DNA of 64,000 nt from Sympetrum striolatum (Eukaryota > Arthropoda > Insecta > Odonata > Libellulidae). The first letter of the stretch is position 1, and each line of letters opens with the position of its first letter. The stretch covers positions 42,813,393 through 42,877,392 of the forward strand of contig OX388350.1 of the NCBI GenBank assembly GCA_947579665.1. The letters are read 5' to 3'. Both the position numbers and the translations under genes were made by a program. The notes beneath the pieces are model-generated. The model saw only the letters and a program-made list of their open reading frames with translations. It made no database searches and was not told the origin of the DNA. Shown here piece after piece: positions 47,876-59,965 of the stretch.

Positions 47876-50225
47876 AATTTCCCCTTTCTTCGCTAAATTT
47901 GTAATTTAGTTATGAAGATGAATTTATCTCTCCCTAGTTACTTCCAGATATTTCGTTCAAAATCGTCATATTTGATTTAAAATTACGGTTACGTACAGAA
48001 ATCCTTCCATTTTTTAGAATTTTGTCTTCGAGGAGCTTCATTATTTTTAAACGAATTTGATAATGTAAAAAATTATTTTTAGATACATTTCCGATGCATT
48101 TAGAGAACTGATTATTTGATAACCTCTTATCAATTGTACTAGAATGGACTATGCTGTGCTAGAGAACCAACGGCAAGAGAGAGAGATATTTCGGTATGCT
48201 CTGACGATCTATCATTGCTATGAATCCTTTATTTACAAAATTGAACTTCAATCCTGATTTTTCCTGAGTGCACGCCATTTCATGCAAAATAACCTTTACC
48301 CCATTTCCTTGAACTTCAATTTAAGGAATGTTTCTTTTTCGTCTGAAACAGCATATTAAGCCCATTATTGAAGTAATAAAATGTATGTCAGCATATCATG
48401 ATATTTTTTTTCACCAAACTGGCCTGTGAACGTAACTTTTGAGTAAATTCCCAGTAAAGCATTTTCGTTGCAGTTCAATTATTGTGTTGAAATTCAACAA
48501 TGTTCTTTTCCTTTGTACCTCTCGTACATATAAATGTAAATTGTATGTATGTAATTTTAAAAATTCAGGCAAGACAAAGGGCGTCCAATGAATGCAAAGG
48601 TACAATCCTTAATACCCTCGCCACCCCTAATTCAAGAATTCGAAATAATTCGAAAAATACCTCTCACCATTTCCTTCCCAGTCCTTTTCTCGGCTGTGAA
48701 ATCTGTATCGCAAACCTCCTCTACTTATCCCTTTCCTTTCCACCCTTAATTCCCATCATACGAATTACTATATGGACTTACTTATGGACGAACATTTTTT
48801 GTTATACTATATATTGCCTGATGATGACGCGACACGTCGAAGCCTAGGTAGCAGAATGAATTATTCTAATAGTACGGGTCTTATCCTTTCATTTATTTTT
48901 TAAAATGTTTATCATAAATATTTCTTTCCACAAGAAATTTGCCAAGAAATAGAGGTCATTGATCTTTGCTCAGCTGAGAATGCAAACTCTGTAGCGAGGC
49001 GTTTTCTGTTCACGCAAAATTTCATTATTTGAGCTGCTTAATTTTCTGGAAAGAGCTGTTAACCTCCTTCTTGTAACCATTGAGAGGAAACAAGTGAGCA
49101 AATGCGATAGCTGGAATATTTGGAAGGAATTTCAAGCTTCAGGAATTTGAAGCTTAAACTTCTAGCTGTGGTTTATGGTAAAGGTGGGATACTGCTTCGA
49201 ATTCCCGAAGTGTAAAATAGGAGTGCTTTCTTCACCTGTGAAAACATGAACGAATAACGTAATTGGATAAGCACTAAGTCTGCTTGAGGTCATGAATTCT
49301 CAGATTAAGATAGACGTCTCACCTGCAATTAATGCGTTGTCAAATGAGAAATTCCCGTGAAGGCGCTCTCGCGTTATTTCAGTATCTTAACTTATTCTTT
49401 CATTTAGTAGAAGATTATTACTTGCAGTTTAGGGTAATTGGACCCGGATGATTCTAATTTGAGTTATCTGCCTATGTCTTCCATTACAGAATCGATAAAT
49501 GTCAAACGAGGTGTAGGTAGTTGATAGATTTACGTGTTATGACTATCTTCTACATCAAAGGTGTTATATGTATACATGGCGTCCAAAACAGGATGCTACT
49601 CTGGGATCAGAGAGGCATTGTTTGGGAGTATTTTGGGAACTTACTAAGTTTTCTAAAATTTCTTTGATTTACAGGAATTATTATAATAATGAATGTTATA
49701 AATTATTCCTTTTCATTAATACAAGCGAAGGCTAATTATATATTTTTAATTCTCAATACTTTCTTAATAAATATTTTATCATGGCTTCTTTAGACCAATT
49801 ATTCAAAGGTAAGATGAAAGGATGTTACTAGCTAGATGTGACCGCGGAGTCCTTTTGCTTATCAATAAATGATAAAGATTAATTGAACGCAGGGATGTCT
49901 ACATTAATTGCATCAGTGTAAAGTGCGAGTTTTACGGTTTGGTTTTATTTAAATTCTTTTAAATTAATCATACGTAAATATTTCGTTTTGATTAAATGTA
50001 TGTTGAATCGTTTTCATTCAAACATTTGTGTAAATCAAGCTGTTCTCTTATAGCGTTTGCACATTGATTGCCTATTCTATTCGATTTTGATACTTCTCTA
50101 TCCTGACGATACTGTTTATCATTAGTATTGACGCATTTTCATGTGAACTGCATCACTCAAATTAATCGATTTTATTCTATCCTGGAAGCATTATTAGCTG
50201 TGATTTATTTAAATATCGAGAGGAT
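47876..50225. other. AT-rich non-coding DNA
   Basis: A 115-codon plus-strand frame at 48500-48847 is unrecognisable. CCTGATGATGACGCGACACG at 48817 is discussed among the findings. Confidence 0.5.
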
Positions 50226-50230
50226 AGTAT

Positions 50231-50275
50231 GATTATTTATTTATTATTATATACACTGCAAGTCGAATTTCTTCC
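50231..50275 (+). mobile_element. possible LTR edge remnant
   Basis: TTATTTATTATTATATACAC followed by TGCAAGTCGAATTTCTTC matches the LTR-side sequence at 18888-18932. The primer-binding-like site itself is absent (CGTAATG follows). This is a short match and is supported only by the other two occurrences. Confidence 0.4.
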
Positions 50276-50279
50276 GTAA

Positions 50280-50785
50280 TGAAATATTTCTGTAAGTTAA
50301 TATACTAAACGAAAAGTCTGGCATTCACAGTTGTACGAATTGTAGTTTTGTCGGCGGAATTATACCGGAAAAATACTGCGTTGCGGTAAAGATTGGAGGT
50401 TTTAATGAAAAGCGTAAAAACGAATGAATTACAATCGAGTCTGGATTCATTTTATATCCTAAACACAAATCTGTCTTCTTTTGTAACAAAGTGGAACTGT
50501 TGTACTCTTATTTTAATCGAAAGTATGGTTTTAACTTTAAAAATATCGTCATTCCCATGTGGATGACTTGATTCCTTTATGCATTTAAGACTTTAATTTG
50601 TTCAAATGCAATCGAATTTGGAATCAATTTTATAGCTATAATTGTAATCTGTCTTTGTTAATATCAGATTCGATCCTTAAACTGATATTTTGATCGAAAA
50701 TATTACTTTTTCATAGGAAATCTCGTAATTTTCCAGCGTACGGCTTGATTCTACATTATTAATACAGTATTATGCATTAAATAGA
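50280..50785. other. AT-rich non-coding DNA
   Basis: Nothing recognised. Confidence 0.5.
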
Positions 50786-50789
50786 AACC

Positions 50790-51245
50790 GATTGTGTAAT
50801 TTCAGCTCTACTCTTGCGCGATCGTTTGTGAGCAACTCTTTTGGCTTCGCCCTCCCAAGCCAGCTTCTTCGTAATATCCTGTTTTCCATTCCTATTTCCC
50901 CTCTACGTCTCTCCTTTTATCTCTATTTCCCCATCCATCATCGCATTCCGTCACCCTTTCCCCATTTCCCATTCAGAATTCCATCGAGGGTTTCTTCCTT
51001 CAGGGACCTTTTGTCTTTTCCGCTTTTCCATTTCCTTTCCTTATCTTCTTATCAGTCGGAAGCGCTGCAAAGTCTAAGAGTCGTAGAGTGCGATCTCTTG
51101 AAAGATTTGGAGCATTCTCTTCGCAGCGATCGCGTTGATCTGTCATCTATTGGTGTTCCACGGCGAATCTTGAGGAATGGGCGCAATTTTATCGCTCGCG
51201 GAATTCGAGCGTAAATCCCTCTTTAAGAGAGGTTTCGCCGGATGT
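50790..51245. other. pyrimidine-rich, GC-richer island
   Basis: Long C/T-rich run at 50870-51050 followed by a CpG-denser part to 51240. A 140-codon plus-strand frame (50792-51214) is Ser/Phe/Leu/Pro-rich because of the pyrimidine bias, and I do not call it a gene. Confidence 0.5.
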
Positions 51246-51657
51246 ATTACATCGCCATCACGTCTGTTTTAATTACCAAGGCTCGGATAAATCTTCTGTG
51301 AAGGAAGGACGTATTTTTATTTGATCCTTTGAGAGTGTTCCGGGTTGAATTAATTTGTCCGCTTAAGTGACTTTCGCTATTAATCGGGTGCCTGGAGGTA
51401 TTGTTAATTTTGGAAAACTCTTTCTCTCTGGTGGATAATTTTAACAAGAGTCGATGAATTCCTTTTCCGTTTGATACTTTCGGCGCATGCAGGTTTCAGA
51501 ATGGGAATATTCGTTATTTGAAGCATAATGATGCTTAATCTGTAAATACTTTCTGTCTCGCCTCTCTTGGAAATATTTTAAACCCACTCATTTTATATGA
51601 AAATTAATAATATATTTTAATTCATTGTTAAAAATTGTAACATTACAATTTATTCTC

Positions 51658-51787
51658 TCGTAGAATCCATATTATGAGAAAAACACTTCACACCTTCCAC
51701 AATCAATCATAAGTAACCATAATAACTATATGTAATACATATTGTGGAAGTTACGGAGTTTTTTCTTTTAATATGGATTCTACGAAA
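51658..51787. mobile_element. MITE-like short inverted-repeat element
   Basis: Terminal inverted repeats of about 46 bp: CGTAGAATCCATATTA…CTTCCACAAT at 51658-51703, and the reverse complement at 51741-51787 (ATTGTGGAAG…TAATATGGATTCTACG). The arms match apart from a short variable middle. Total length is about 130 bp with a spacer of about 37 bp. No coding capacity, and no target-site duplication is obvious. Confidence 0.85.
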
Positions 51788-51885
51788 TTTCACCAAGTTA
51801 AGATATATTTTTTCTTATTTGTTCGATGTTATACGGTTTATTTGAAATCTTCCATTCTGTCAATCAGCCTAATTTATGAAGAGTG

Positions 51886-51923
51886 AATTAATTTAATTAA
51901 AATTAATTTTAATTAAATTAATT
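51886..51923. repeat. 38-bp perfect AT palindrome
   Basis: AATTAATTTAATTAAAATT is followed immediately by its exact reverse complement, with no spacer. It lies 98 bp beyond the MITE-like element. Confidence 0.95.
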
Positions 51924-53805
51924 TTATCTATGGTTTTATTTAGACCAGTTTCGGTGTAATAAAACCTCTTTTGTGGACATGTTTACGTTTCTCTTCACTC
52001 TTTAGCCCAATTGAACTGTCCAACGTAAAAATACCTTTTAGATATATATTATTGTGATGGAGTAAACCAATATTAAAAATGTTTCTATGTTAATTAACTT
52101 CAAGTGTGTACTTAGCATATCCATATTGTATTAGCCGTTGTAGTGTATGTGGAACATATTTACGAAAGAAAAACTTTCATCAGCAGCTTTAAGTATTCTG
52201 CCACCATTGTAATAATGCGTTATAAAAGATTTAATTCTGAATTGAGGCAGAAAGCTCTTATATTAACCCTATTTTTCTTCTTTTCCTCTTATTCGGTGTT
52301 CTCTCCGTCCCAGCTTTACTTACATCTCGTTATCTGTGCATTTTTTTCTTTCCTTTCGGCCAAACTCTTTCCGTTCATTCAACTTAATTTAGCAGCTGTC
52401 ATCTGCTTATTCCCTTTGACATATTATTTGTGTGTATAAACATTTATGAGAATATATGTGTGGGCACACATATGTATTTTGCGGGTCCCTTGGTAGTCGC
52501 ATCTATGGGTAGATTTTTCTTTCTTTCATTTCATTCTTACCGTTCGGTTGCTCTTATTTCCTCTTGACGATGTTCTTGATTCCCTTAGGCTAGATTTGTT
52601 TTTTCTTGTTGTGTTCAACTCTATATATCTCTTTGTTACACCTTAGATTTCACGCAGTGTTTTCAGTATAGAAAATAATACATTGTTTTTTCGATTCACG
52701 TAGATCTCGCTTAGGGAAGGTCCGATAATTTTCCTCCCTCGGGAGTTGCCTGGACGTTAAAACGTAACCCCGGGCGTTGACCCTTTGAAGAAAGGTGATT
52801 TACCTGACTATCAGATACCCTTCCATTGCCGTGGTACTTTTACCTTTAACATTTCTGCGTAGTAAGTGGAGTTGGTGGTTCGGAAGCCCTTTTTCCCCAG
52901 TCTCTTTTATTTTCCCTCTCCAGTTTGACAGAGGTGTCAAGAAGGGATGGATTTTTTTGATGATTTCGCAACTCCGAGGGCGTTGATTTAGGAGCGAGGA
53001 GGAGATTCTTTGGAGAGCTCCCGGGGATTGTGAGTGAGGTTTGCAGATTTGTTGAAGTGGTAAGAGGTTTTCCGAATTTTTTATTTCCTTTGGTCGGAAT
53101 TCAGGAAGGAGATGGGAGGAATCGCGTGATGGACGTTCTCTTTAAGCCCCTGACGAATTGAGGGGTAATTTGTTTAACAATGATTCGTGTAACGGAGTTC
53201 TTATTTTTAACAGTTTATCAGGCTCTCTGTTAAGCTAATTTTCATGTACATTTTATGTTGAGTAATTTAATTAGAGGAGAATGAAAATGCAGATTGAAAA
53301 ATCCAATTCATCAAAATTAACAATCTCCTCGTTCTATATTTTTATTGGCCAACCTTCCATCCGAATTATCTTATGTTTTTATGTATATTTTTACTGTTAT
53401 TTTATTTTAATAGGACTCCGCCATGAACGATGAAATAAGTATCAGATTTTAGAACTTCATTCCGGTATTCAGTAGTTTACCATTCTACCTGTATCGTAAA
53501 TTGGAAACTGCAAACCCTCGTTGAAGAATATGTATTACAACACGCTGAAATTCTTGGGATATATGCATTTAATATTGGCTTATTCATGTATGATTTTCAG
53601 TTTTACCTTGCAAACTTCAACGGAAGGATGGGTATTAAAATAGGAATATTAAGGCATTGGAACCTACTCAAATATAGAACAATTATGTATGTATGTAAAA
53701 TTATTTATAAGCCCGTTTAAATGTACTCTGAGAAGATTTTATTAACGCGCTTAGGTGTGCTATGTATATTTTTATAATATGTAAATGCATTTACCTTCAT
53801 ATTCA
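51924..53805. other. non-coding DNA
   Basis: A small hairpin ATATGTGTG/CACACATAT lies at 52454-52473. GC-richer patch at 52730-53150. Open frames are unrecognisable. Confidence 0.5.
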
Positions 53806-53807
53806 TT

Positions 53808-54035
53808 AGTAATAATAATAATAATAATAAAACGGCTTTATTCGGGCGAGATTGAGACTAAAAGTCTCCTCTTCCATCTAACCCATCGTCATACAATACA
53901 TAAATAATTAATTTAAAGAGATAGTATGAAAAAGATATGAGAAGAAATTGTGGATGTAAAAAACCTAAGAGATTCTTAGGAAAAAAAATTATCCACTGCA
54001 GGAAAACACTCACTAAGAAAAATCTGCGCAAACCT
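53808..54035 (-). mobile_element. (TAA)n-family repeat A, copy 4
   Basis: (TAA)n at 53810-53830, then AACGGCTTTATTCGGGCGAG and ATTGAGACTAAAAGTCTCCT. It ends with ATCCACTGCAGGAAAACACT then CACTAAGAAAAATCTGCGC. This is the cleanest microsatellite tail of the four copies, so probably one of the younger ones. It has the same orientation as the other three. No open frame. Confidence 0.85.
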
Positions 54036-54740
54036 ACCGATAGTCATAAATAAAAAGATGGTATGAAACATGATTACATTTTATAAATACACTATCAATA
54101 GGTACATATATAGAATACATCAATAAACATAGTCATGTTGACATTTAAATAAATGTCAAGCATTTGTACGGTAGATGTACCGGAAATCTTTTCTTTCCAT
54201 CGTCAATTTTGGTTGATACATTTTTTACATCGAAGATTTATTTTTTAGTTGCTTGATTTTTCGTTTTCCAGAGTTTTGTCTGATTTAAAAGCGAGTACTT
54301 CTAACAACAATATGCGATTCTTTCGTATCTCGATATGGTGTAATTCCTTCCAGCTTACGGAAATTTTAGTTCAAATTTCTCTAGTATGATAAAATTCATA
54401 AAAAACATATCATCTTAGCACTGCTTCTTGGTGATTTTCAACAAGTACTTGAGAACTTGCCAAATAGTATTTTATAATAATTTGCTCCCCTATTGAATTA
54501 ACATTTGTTATCTTGAAAACTTAGTAAAAATTTTGATTTCAAACTTTGTCATAGCTCCAGGAGGCCCGGTCGAATGGTATTACTAACTCTATGTTTTTTG
54601 TTTACTTTGTTATTGTTTTTCACTGAGTGTCCAAGCGGCAAACTAGACGTTTTTCGTTCATTAATTTTTCTAAGGATAGCAATTTTGGGGAAAAATTTCC
54701 AGCCCATAAGGTTAAGGATCTAGGGTTAACAATCTTTCAA
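54036..54740. other. AT-rich non-coding DNA
   Basis: Nothing recognised. Confidence 0.5.
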
Positions 54741-54744
54741 TCGG

Positions 54745-55250
54745 CTCGCACGTGCTGCGTCATATTCGTCTCTTCGGAGAATGTGGACCAATCCTCATCG
54801 TTCATCTCGTCACGTGCCCTTTCAGGAAAAGCTTTGAATGCCAAAGCGGAGGAAAGCCAAAGGAATCGATAAATCTTTCCCCCAAACCGTTTCACTTTCA
54901 CCGAACCTTTCTTTCTCTCCGAATGCCCCCTTATCTCTCCCCACGACGCCTCACGAGCCCTCTTCAGAGCTTTCCTCTCCGTTTACTTACACCCTTTCCT
55001 TCTCTTTCCCCTTTTCATCCCAATTCTTTCCACCTTCATCCCAATGGAAAAGTCATCTTTTTCCTTCTTAAGCCAGAAGTCATTCCGTTGTCTCTCTATC
55101 TTGTAGTTCGCAGTGGCTACGTTGACATTTGCCTCTCGGCAAGGACGTTTCCTCCGGCAGTGATTATTTCTTTTGAGTTTGCATTCGATCCGAAGCCAAT
55201 GTTTTTGAAAGGTGGATTGAAGTGTTTCCCGGAAGGATGATTTTGTTTAT
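54745..55250. other. pyrimidine-rich, GC-richer island
   Basis: C/T-rich on the plus strand, with overlapping open frames (54752-55240, 162 codons; 54838-55071) rich in Ser, Pro, Phe and Leu. No known motif, and composition explains the openness. Confidence 0.5.
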
Positions 55251-57535
55251 TTGAAGTTTGTGTGTCGATAAACGTGATCTTATAGGAAAGGTAAGCGTTT
55301 GTCTGTGATTTCAAAAGGGAGCCGAAATAGAAAGTTTTTCTACCAGGAAATACCTTTTTTTATTCATTTAAATTCGCGATGCAAAGCAGAGTGCTGTTGC
55401 CTATCTGTTCTCTCAATATTTTCTCTCTTTTTGAAAAAATTACCTTATATTCTCATTCTTTTGGATTGTCTAGTTTAATGAGAGAATTGTTTAAACTGAA
55501 GACTCTTTTCATGGCATAGGCTTACGCATTATCTTTTTTTATTCTTTCTTGGGTTACTTTTCAGTAATCATCGGAAATATTGGCATTGGTTACGCGTTAT
55601 ATTAAGTATTTTCTCTTTTTCAGTTTAACTTTCAGAAATCAAATTTTAATTTTCCGTGTCTAGAAATAGAAGTTAGGTTTTTGTTTTGTTTTTGTATTTT
55701 CTTTCTTTTTGACTCATGGACACGCGTATGCGTGATTCTTGTCATATTTCAAGGGATTTTGTGCCCGCTAGTTTCAATTCATTGCTTTTAGTGGCAAAGA
55801 ATTTATTTTGAATTTTTATCTAGTGGGCAGATATTAAGTGCTCGTTTGTTCTTGTGGCTTACTTCTAACTTTTATTTCACCATTTTATTCATCTAACTAT
55901 TTTTAGGACGTTGAAATTTCCACTTTGTTTAATATTCCACTGAACAAAGATGGAGCTACGAGTTCGTAGTTATATTGTATTGGAATTTTTCATTCATAGA
56001 TCTATATTTTCTTTGATAATTGCTTGAAGAAGGAATTTCAGCGTCCCCATCATATCCATTTTTCTCTACCTTTATTTTGCTGTTAATTCTATCCCCTTTT
56101 CTATTTCTCTCATATATTTATACGTTCTTAATATCCTCATCATCTCTCCAATTCCTTCCTCAATCCTCGCTCCACTCCCGAAACCAACTCAATCCTATCC
56201 TCTGCACCATCTGTGCTACTCTTACCACTGGCCCTTTCATTTCCCATACGTTGTCCCTCTTCTACAACTGCAGATGTATCGTAAATCTTCCTTTTGAAAT
56301 TGAAATTTTGTCCTCTAAATGTATTTATTCAATAGTATTGATAGATGTAAATGTGAGGGATATCGTTTGTTTTCTGATGCAACATTTTATCCATCATATA
56401 TAGCTTATCATAATAATAAATTGATTGATTTATTACAAATCATGTATTTTATTACAAAAATCCCACATGCATTTTACAGCCATTTTTCAACTACAACAAA
56501 AAATACTACACTACGGTACATATTATTACAATAATGATAAATACATTTACTATAGTTCTGATTGCATTTTTATGTCATAAGCTAAATAAGCAAGTCACCT
56601 AACCTAATTAATATGAAAGATGCAGATAAGACGTATTCACGCATTTTAATTACAATTCGAACTCTAAAATCCAATAATACCCAACCTTAATTTTCCTCTG
56701 GTTAATCCAAAGCGGTTCGTTTAATTATTTCTGAATAAAATGTGCAAAGAGGATACGATTTGTCGGTAATTGAAATTATTAATATTCTATATTTCTCTTC
56801 GAAAGACGTGATTTGGGTTAAGCTGAGGAAAATCAGATTGTGTAATAGTTGGTTTGAATGTTAAAATAGTAACTGAAAGGGTTGAATACGTCTTACCATA
56901 TGAATTTTATTAACTAGCTGAAGTGCTATTTCTTTGTCTGTGGGTAAATTGATGATATAAATGGTACACTAATAATGTCGCATTGTATGTATGCTATCCG
57001 GGATGGCGGTAATAGCCATGCAATTATATTGATTGTCTACCCTAAGTTGATACTAGTACTGATTTTAATTCATATTTATTTCTGTAATTTTGTTAAATTA
57101 TTTTTAAAAATAGAGGTTAATTGAAATGACATTTTATCCTGGATGATCGCATCATAAATAGTGCAAGAAAAAATTAAACAATATCCAGTGAATCACAAAA
57201 TGTTCTCCCAAAGTGAATGACAAACTCAGAATCAGCTATGGTAAATGGATATAATCAAAGTTCTGCGTGAAGACAATAACTTATTGCGAGGTGTCACGTA
57301 GGAAATCTTGCTAACTATTGATAAGATTGTAACATTGTTCTGATTTCATATTGATTCCAACTAAGTGGACTATCGAGATTAAAATATAGTATAGATAGTC
57401 ACTTTGACATAAAAGACGCAAAAATAACTATCTAGTCTATCGAAAGCACATACAGATTTTTATTACTTTGAAATCACATTGATGGTCGAAATGAAATATA
57501 ACTATATGAAGAATATGCAAAAAGGACTATAGTCA
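55251..57535. other. AT-rich non-coding DNA
   Basis: A 127-codon frame at 56020-56403 is pyrimidine-biased and unrecognisable. Nothing else was seen. Confidence 0.5.
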
Positions 57536-57575
57536 AATATATATATATATCAAATATATATATATATATATATAT
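57536..57575. repeat. (TA)n microsatellite
   Basis: About 40 bp of alternating AT, interrupted once by CAAA. It forms the left flank of the large repeat array. Confidence 0.95.
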
Positions 57576-57690
57576 CTATTATATATAGACGCTTCTCCGG
57601 ATATACCTATAGATTCTATTATATATAGACGCTTCTCCGGATATACCTATCTATTATATATAGATGCTTCTCCGGATTCATTCATATATA
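57576..57690 (+). repeat. 35-bp minisatellite at array edge
   Basis: CTATTATATATAGACGCTTC then TCCGGATATACCTAT starts at 57576, 57616 and 57651 (the last diverges after CTCCGGAT). A single copy of the same unit lies at 59922-59956, between supercopies 2 and 3 of the array. CTATTATATATAG is close to palindromic. Confidence 0.95.
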
Positions 57691-57708
57691 TACCTATATA
57701 GATAGATA

Positions 57709-58815
57709 GGATACAAATTCACAGCCTAAACTACAAGCGTCATTGATCTGAAATTTTTATGACATATTGGCCATAACGTGAAACCCCCAGGAAAAAAGAG
57801 ACTTTGATCCTCAGTGTCATAGGTTCGATTCCAGAGGGCCCCAAAGTCCCGATTTTTCCCGTTTGAATGCATTGCCGTAATTTTCGGGAATTAAAAAAAA
57901 ATACTTTCCGGATAGGTAGAGAAGTAAAACTCAAGGTGCCTATATTTATGGTCTTGGACTTTCGAAAACATCAATGACTTTTACAAAAGTTATCCTGGGT
58001 TCGATGCTAGGACGATGCAAAGATCTGCCCTTTAAAATACATGGGAGCCGTTTTTCATTATTTTTTTAGATGCACTTATCGAAATGATAGGATGTTCGTA
58101 CTTGGCTGGAAGATGTATGGTACGAATAAGTTTTAGAAAAAAATTTTCATAAGACCGCGCTGTTCCTGGGTTCGAAGCCAGAGCACAATAACGTTTCTCT
58201 CATAAGGAATATAAAGGAAAAGTAGGACGTCATTTGAGGCAGTTGTAACCAATATTTCTGCTTGAATTTGCATACGCGGTTAGAGATGGTGTTTTTTTGT
58301 TGTGCTGCATAGAAAGTATTGCCTGAAAGACCCGGGTTCGATGCCGGGCGGTAAAAATATCCCCCATATATAATACTATGGGGTATCTTTTCATAATTTT
58401 TTTATGCATTTATTGATATGTAAGGGAGCTCTTGCTTAGATGGAAGATGTATATTAACACTTTGTTTAAGAAAAAAAATAGATAAGACCATGCTGTTCCT
58501 GGGTTCGATGCCAGAGCACATTATAATTTCTCAAATAAGGAGTGTATGTGAATAGTAGGACGTCGTTTGAGGTAGTTGCACCAAATAGTTTTGCTTGAAT
58601 TTTCACACACAGTTTGATATGGTAATCTTCTATTTTGCTGCATAGTAAGTACACCAGGAAGACCGGGGTTCGCTGCCAGGTGATTAAATTGCAGCGAATT
58701 CTACGAATATTTTGAATTTTTTTTTTCTTTTGATGTCCGTCCCGATATGATGCCGATATGAAATTAGTGTTGTCGATCTGCTTGCAGTATGCAAGCTACA
58801 TTTTACTCGTATATA
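57709..58815 (+). repeat. B-box higher-order repeat, supercopy 1
   Basis: A 1.1-kb unit with a leader (57709-57821), six diverged subunits and a tail. T-arm/B-box-like motifs start at 57822, 57998, 58169, 58335, 58502 and 58667 (spacings 176, 171, 166, 167, 165). Five read GGTTCGA and the last GGTTCGC. Between boxes, subunits share a T-run followed by a TGCACTT-type block and an ATAG…AAT block. The tail (58721-58815) carries CGTCCCGATATGATGCCGAT and the hairpin GCTTGCAGTATGCAAGC (58780-58796), and ends TTTTACTCGTATATA. This is the most diverged of the three supercopies. No coding function is inferred. Confidence 0.9.
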
Positions 58816-58844
58816 TATACACTCATTCATTCATTCATTCATTA
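58816..58844 (+). repeat. (ATTC)n microsatellite between supercopies 1 and 2
   Basis: Five ATTC units (58824-58843) follow ATATATATACACTC, joining the tail of supercopy 1 to the leader of supercopy 2. Confidence 0.9.
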
Positions 58845-59921
58845 GGGATCAAAATTCTAACCATGTTCCACAAGTGCCACCGACTTGAAATTTTTACGAT
58901 GTAATGGCCATGACGTGTAACTTCCAGAATAAATCCGACTTTGAACCTCGGTGTCGTGGGTTCGATTCCAGAAGGCCCCAAAGTCGCGATTTTCCCCATA
59001 AGAGTACATGGCGGGGATTTTCGAAATTTTTTTTGAGGCACTTCCCGGAAAAGGAGAGATTTGAAATTCAAGGGATCGCTAGATGCCGTGCATATCTAAA
59101 GGAAACCATAGAGACATCTACGAATATTATCCTTGGTTCGATGCTAGGTTGGGGCAAAAATTGGCCGTTTAAAAAGCATTACGGCGATTTTTAAGATTTT
59201 TTTTGGACCCTTTTCCGATGGCATAGAAACTTGAAATTCGGTATGAGGTTAGATACCATAAAAATATATCATAATCAAATTTTACATATTCGCTGAAGGT
59301 CCTTGGTTCGATCCCAGAGGGACATTTAAATTCCTCAATGCATTTCTTACGGAGATAACGGAAACAAATTTTAGGCACTTCCCGGCAAGATATCGACATC
59401 AAACTTTGCATATACAAAGATCAAATCCATAAAAAACAAACAGTGCATTAACAGCTATTAACGGGTACTGGATTCGACACCAGGTGTCTCTGCAATCAAA
59501 AGTTGATCTGATTTTTAGGAATTATTTTGAAACCTTTGCCAATAATATAGAAACTGCAAATTCGGCATATAGATAGAGATCATAAATAACATTCAGAAAC
59601 ATTTTTTAGATTTCCAAGTTCGTCCTTGGTTCGATCCAGAGAGCCATTTAAATTCGTGAAAATTAGAACGTCTTTTGAGGCAGTTGTAGCCCATATTTCT
59701 GCTTGAATTTCCACACATAGTTAGAGATGGTGATGTTCTATTGTGCTGCATAGTAAGTTCACAGTAAAGACCCGGGTTCGATGCCAGACGATGGAAATTC
59801 AGCGAATTTAAAGAAAAATTTCAATCCATTTTTTTCTTTTGATGGCCGTCCCGATATGATGCCGACATGAAAATAGTGTTGTCGATCTGCTTGCAGTATG
59901 CAAGCAACATTTTACTCGTAT
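58845..59921 (+). repeat. B-box higher-order repeat, supercopy 2
   Basis: Leader from GGATCAAAATTCTAACCATG. Box-like motifs start at 58959, 59135, 59305, 59470, 59628 and 59775 (spacings 176, 170, 165, 158, 147). Five read GGTTCGA and one GGATTCGA. Subunits share a GAATTTTTTTTGAGGCACTT-type block, ATAGAAACTTGAAATTCGG and AGATACCATAAA-like wording. The tail has the hairpin at 59889-59905. Almost identical to supercopy 3 with a constant offset of 1,122-1,123 bp. Open frames (58904-59194 plus; 58835-59071 minus) are by-products of the repeat. Confidence 0.95.
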
Positions 59922-59965
59922 CTATTATATATAGACGCTTCTCCGGATATACCTATATATATATA
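59922..59965 (+). repeat. minisatellite spacer between supercopies 2 and 3
   Basis: One complete 35-bp minisatellite unit (59922-59956) then TATATATA. This is the same unit that occurs three times before supercopy 1. Confidence 0.95.

Noticed and set aside
50792..55240. 140- and 162-codon Ser/Pro/Phe/Leu-rich frames (50792-51214 and 54752-55240)
   Set aside because: Both follow from pyrimidine-rich DNA and read as low-complexity, and overlapping frames in the same DNA are open too.
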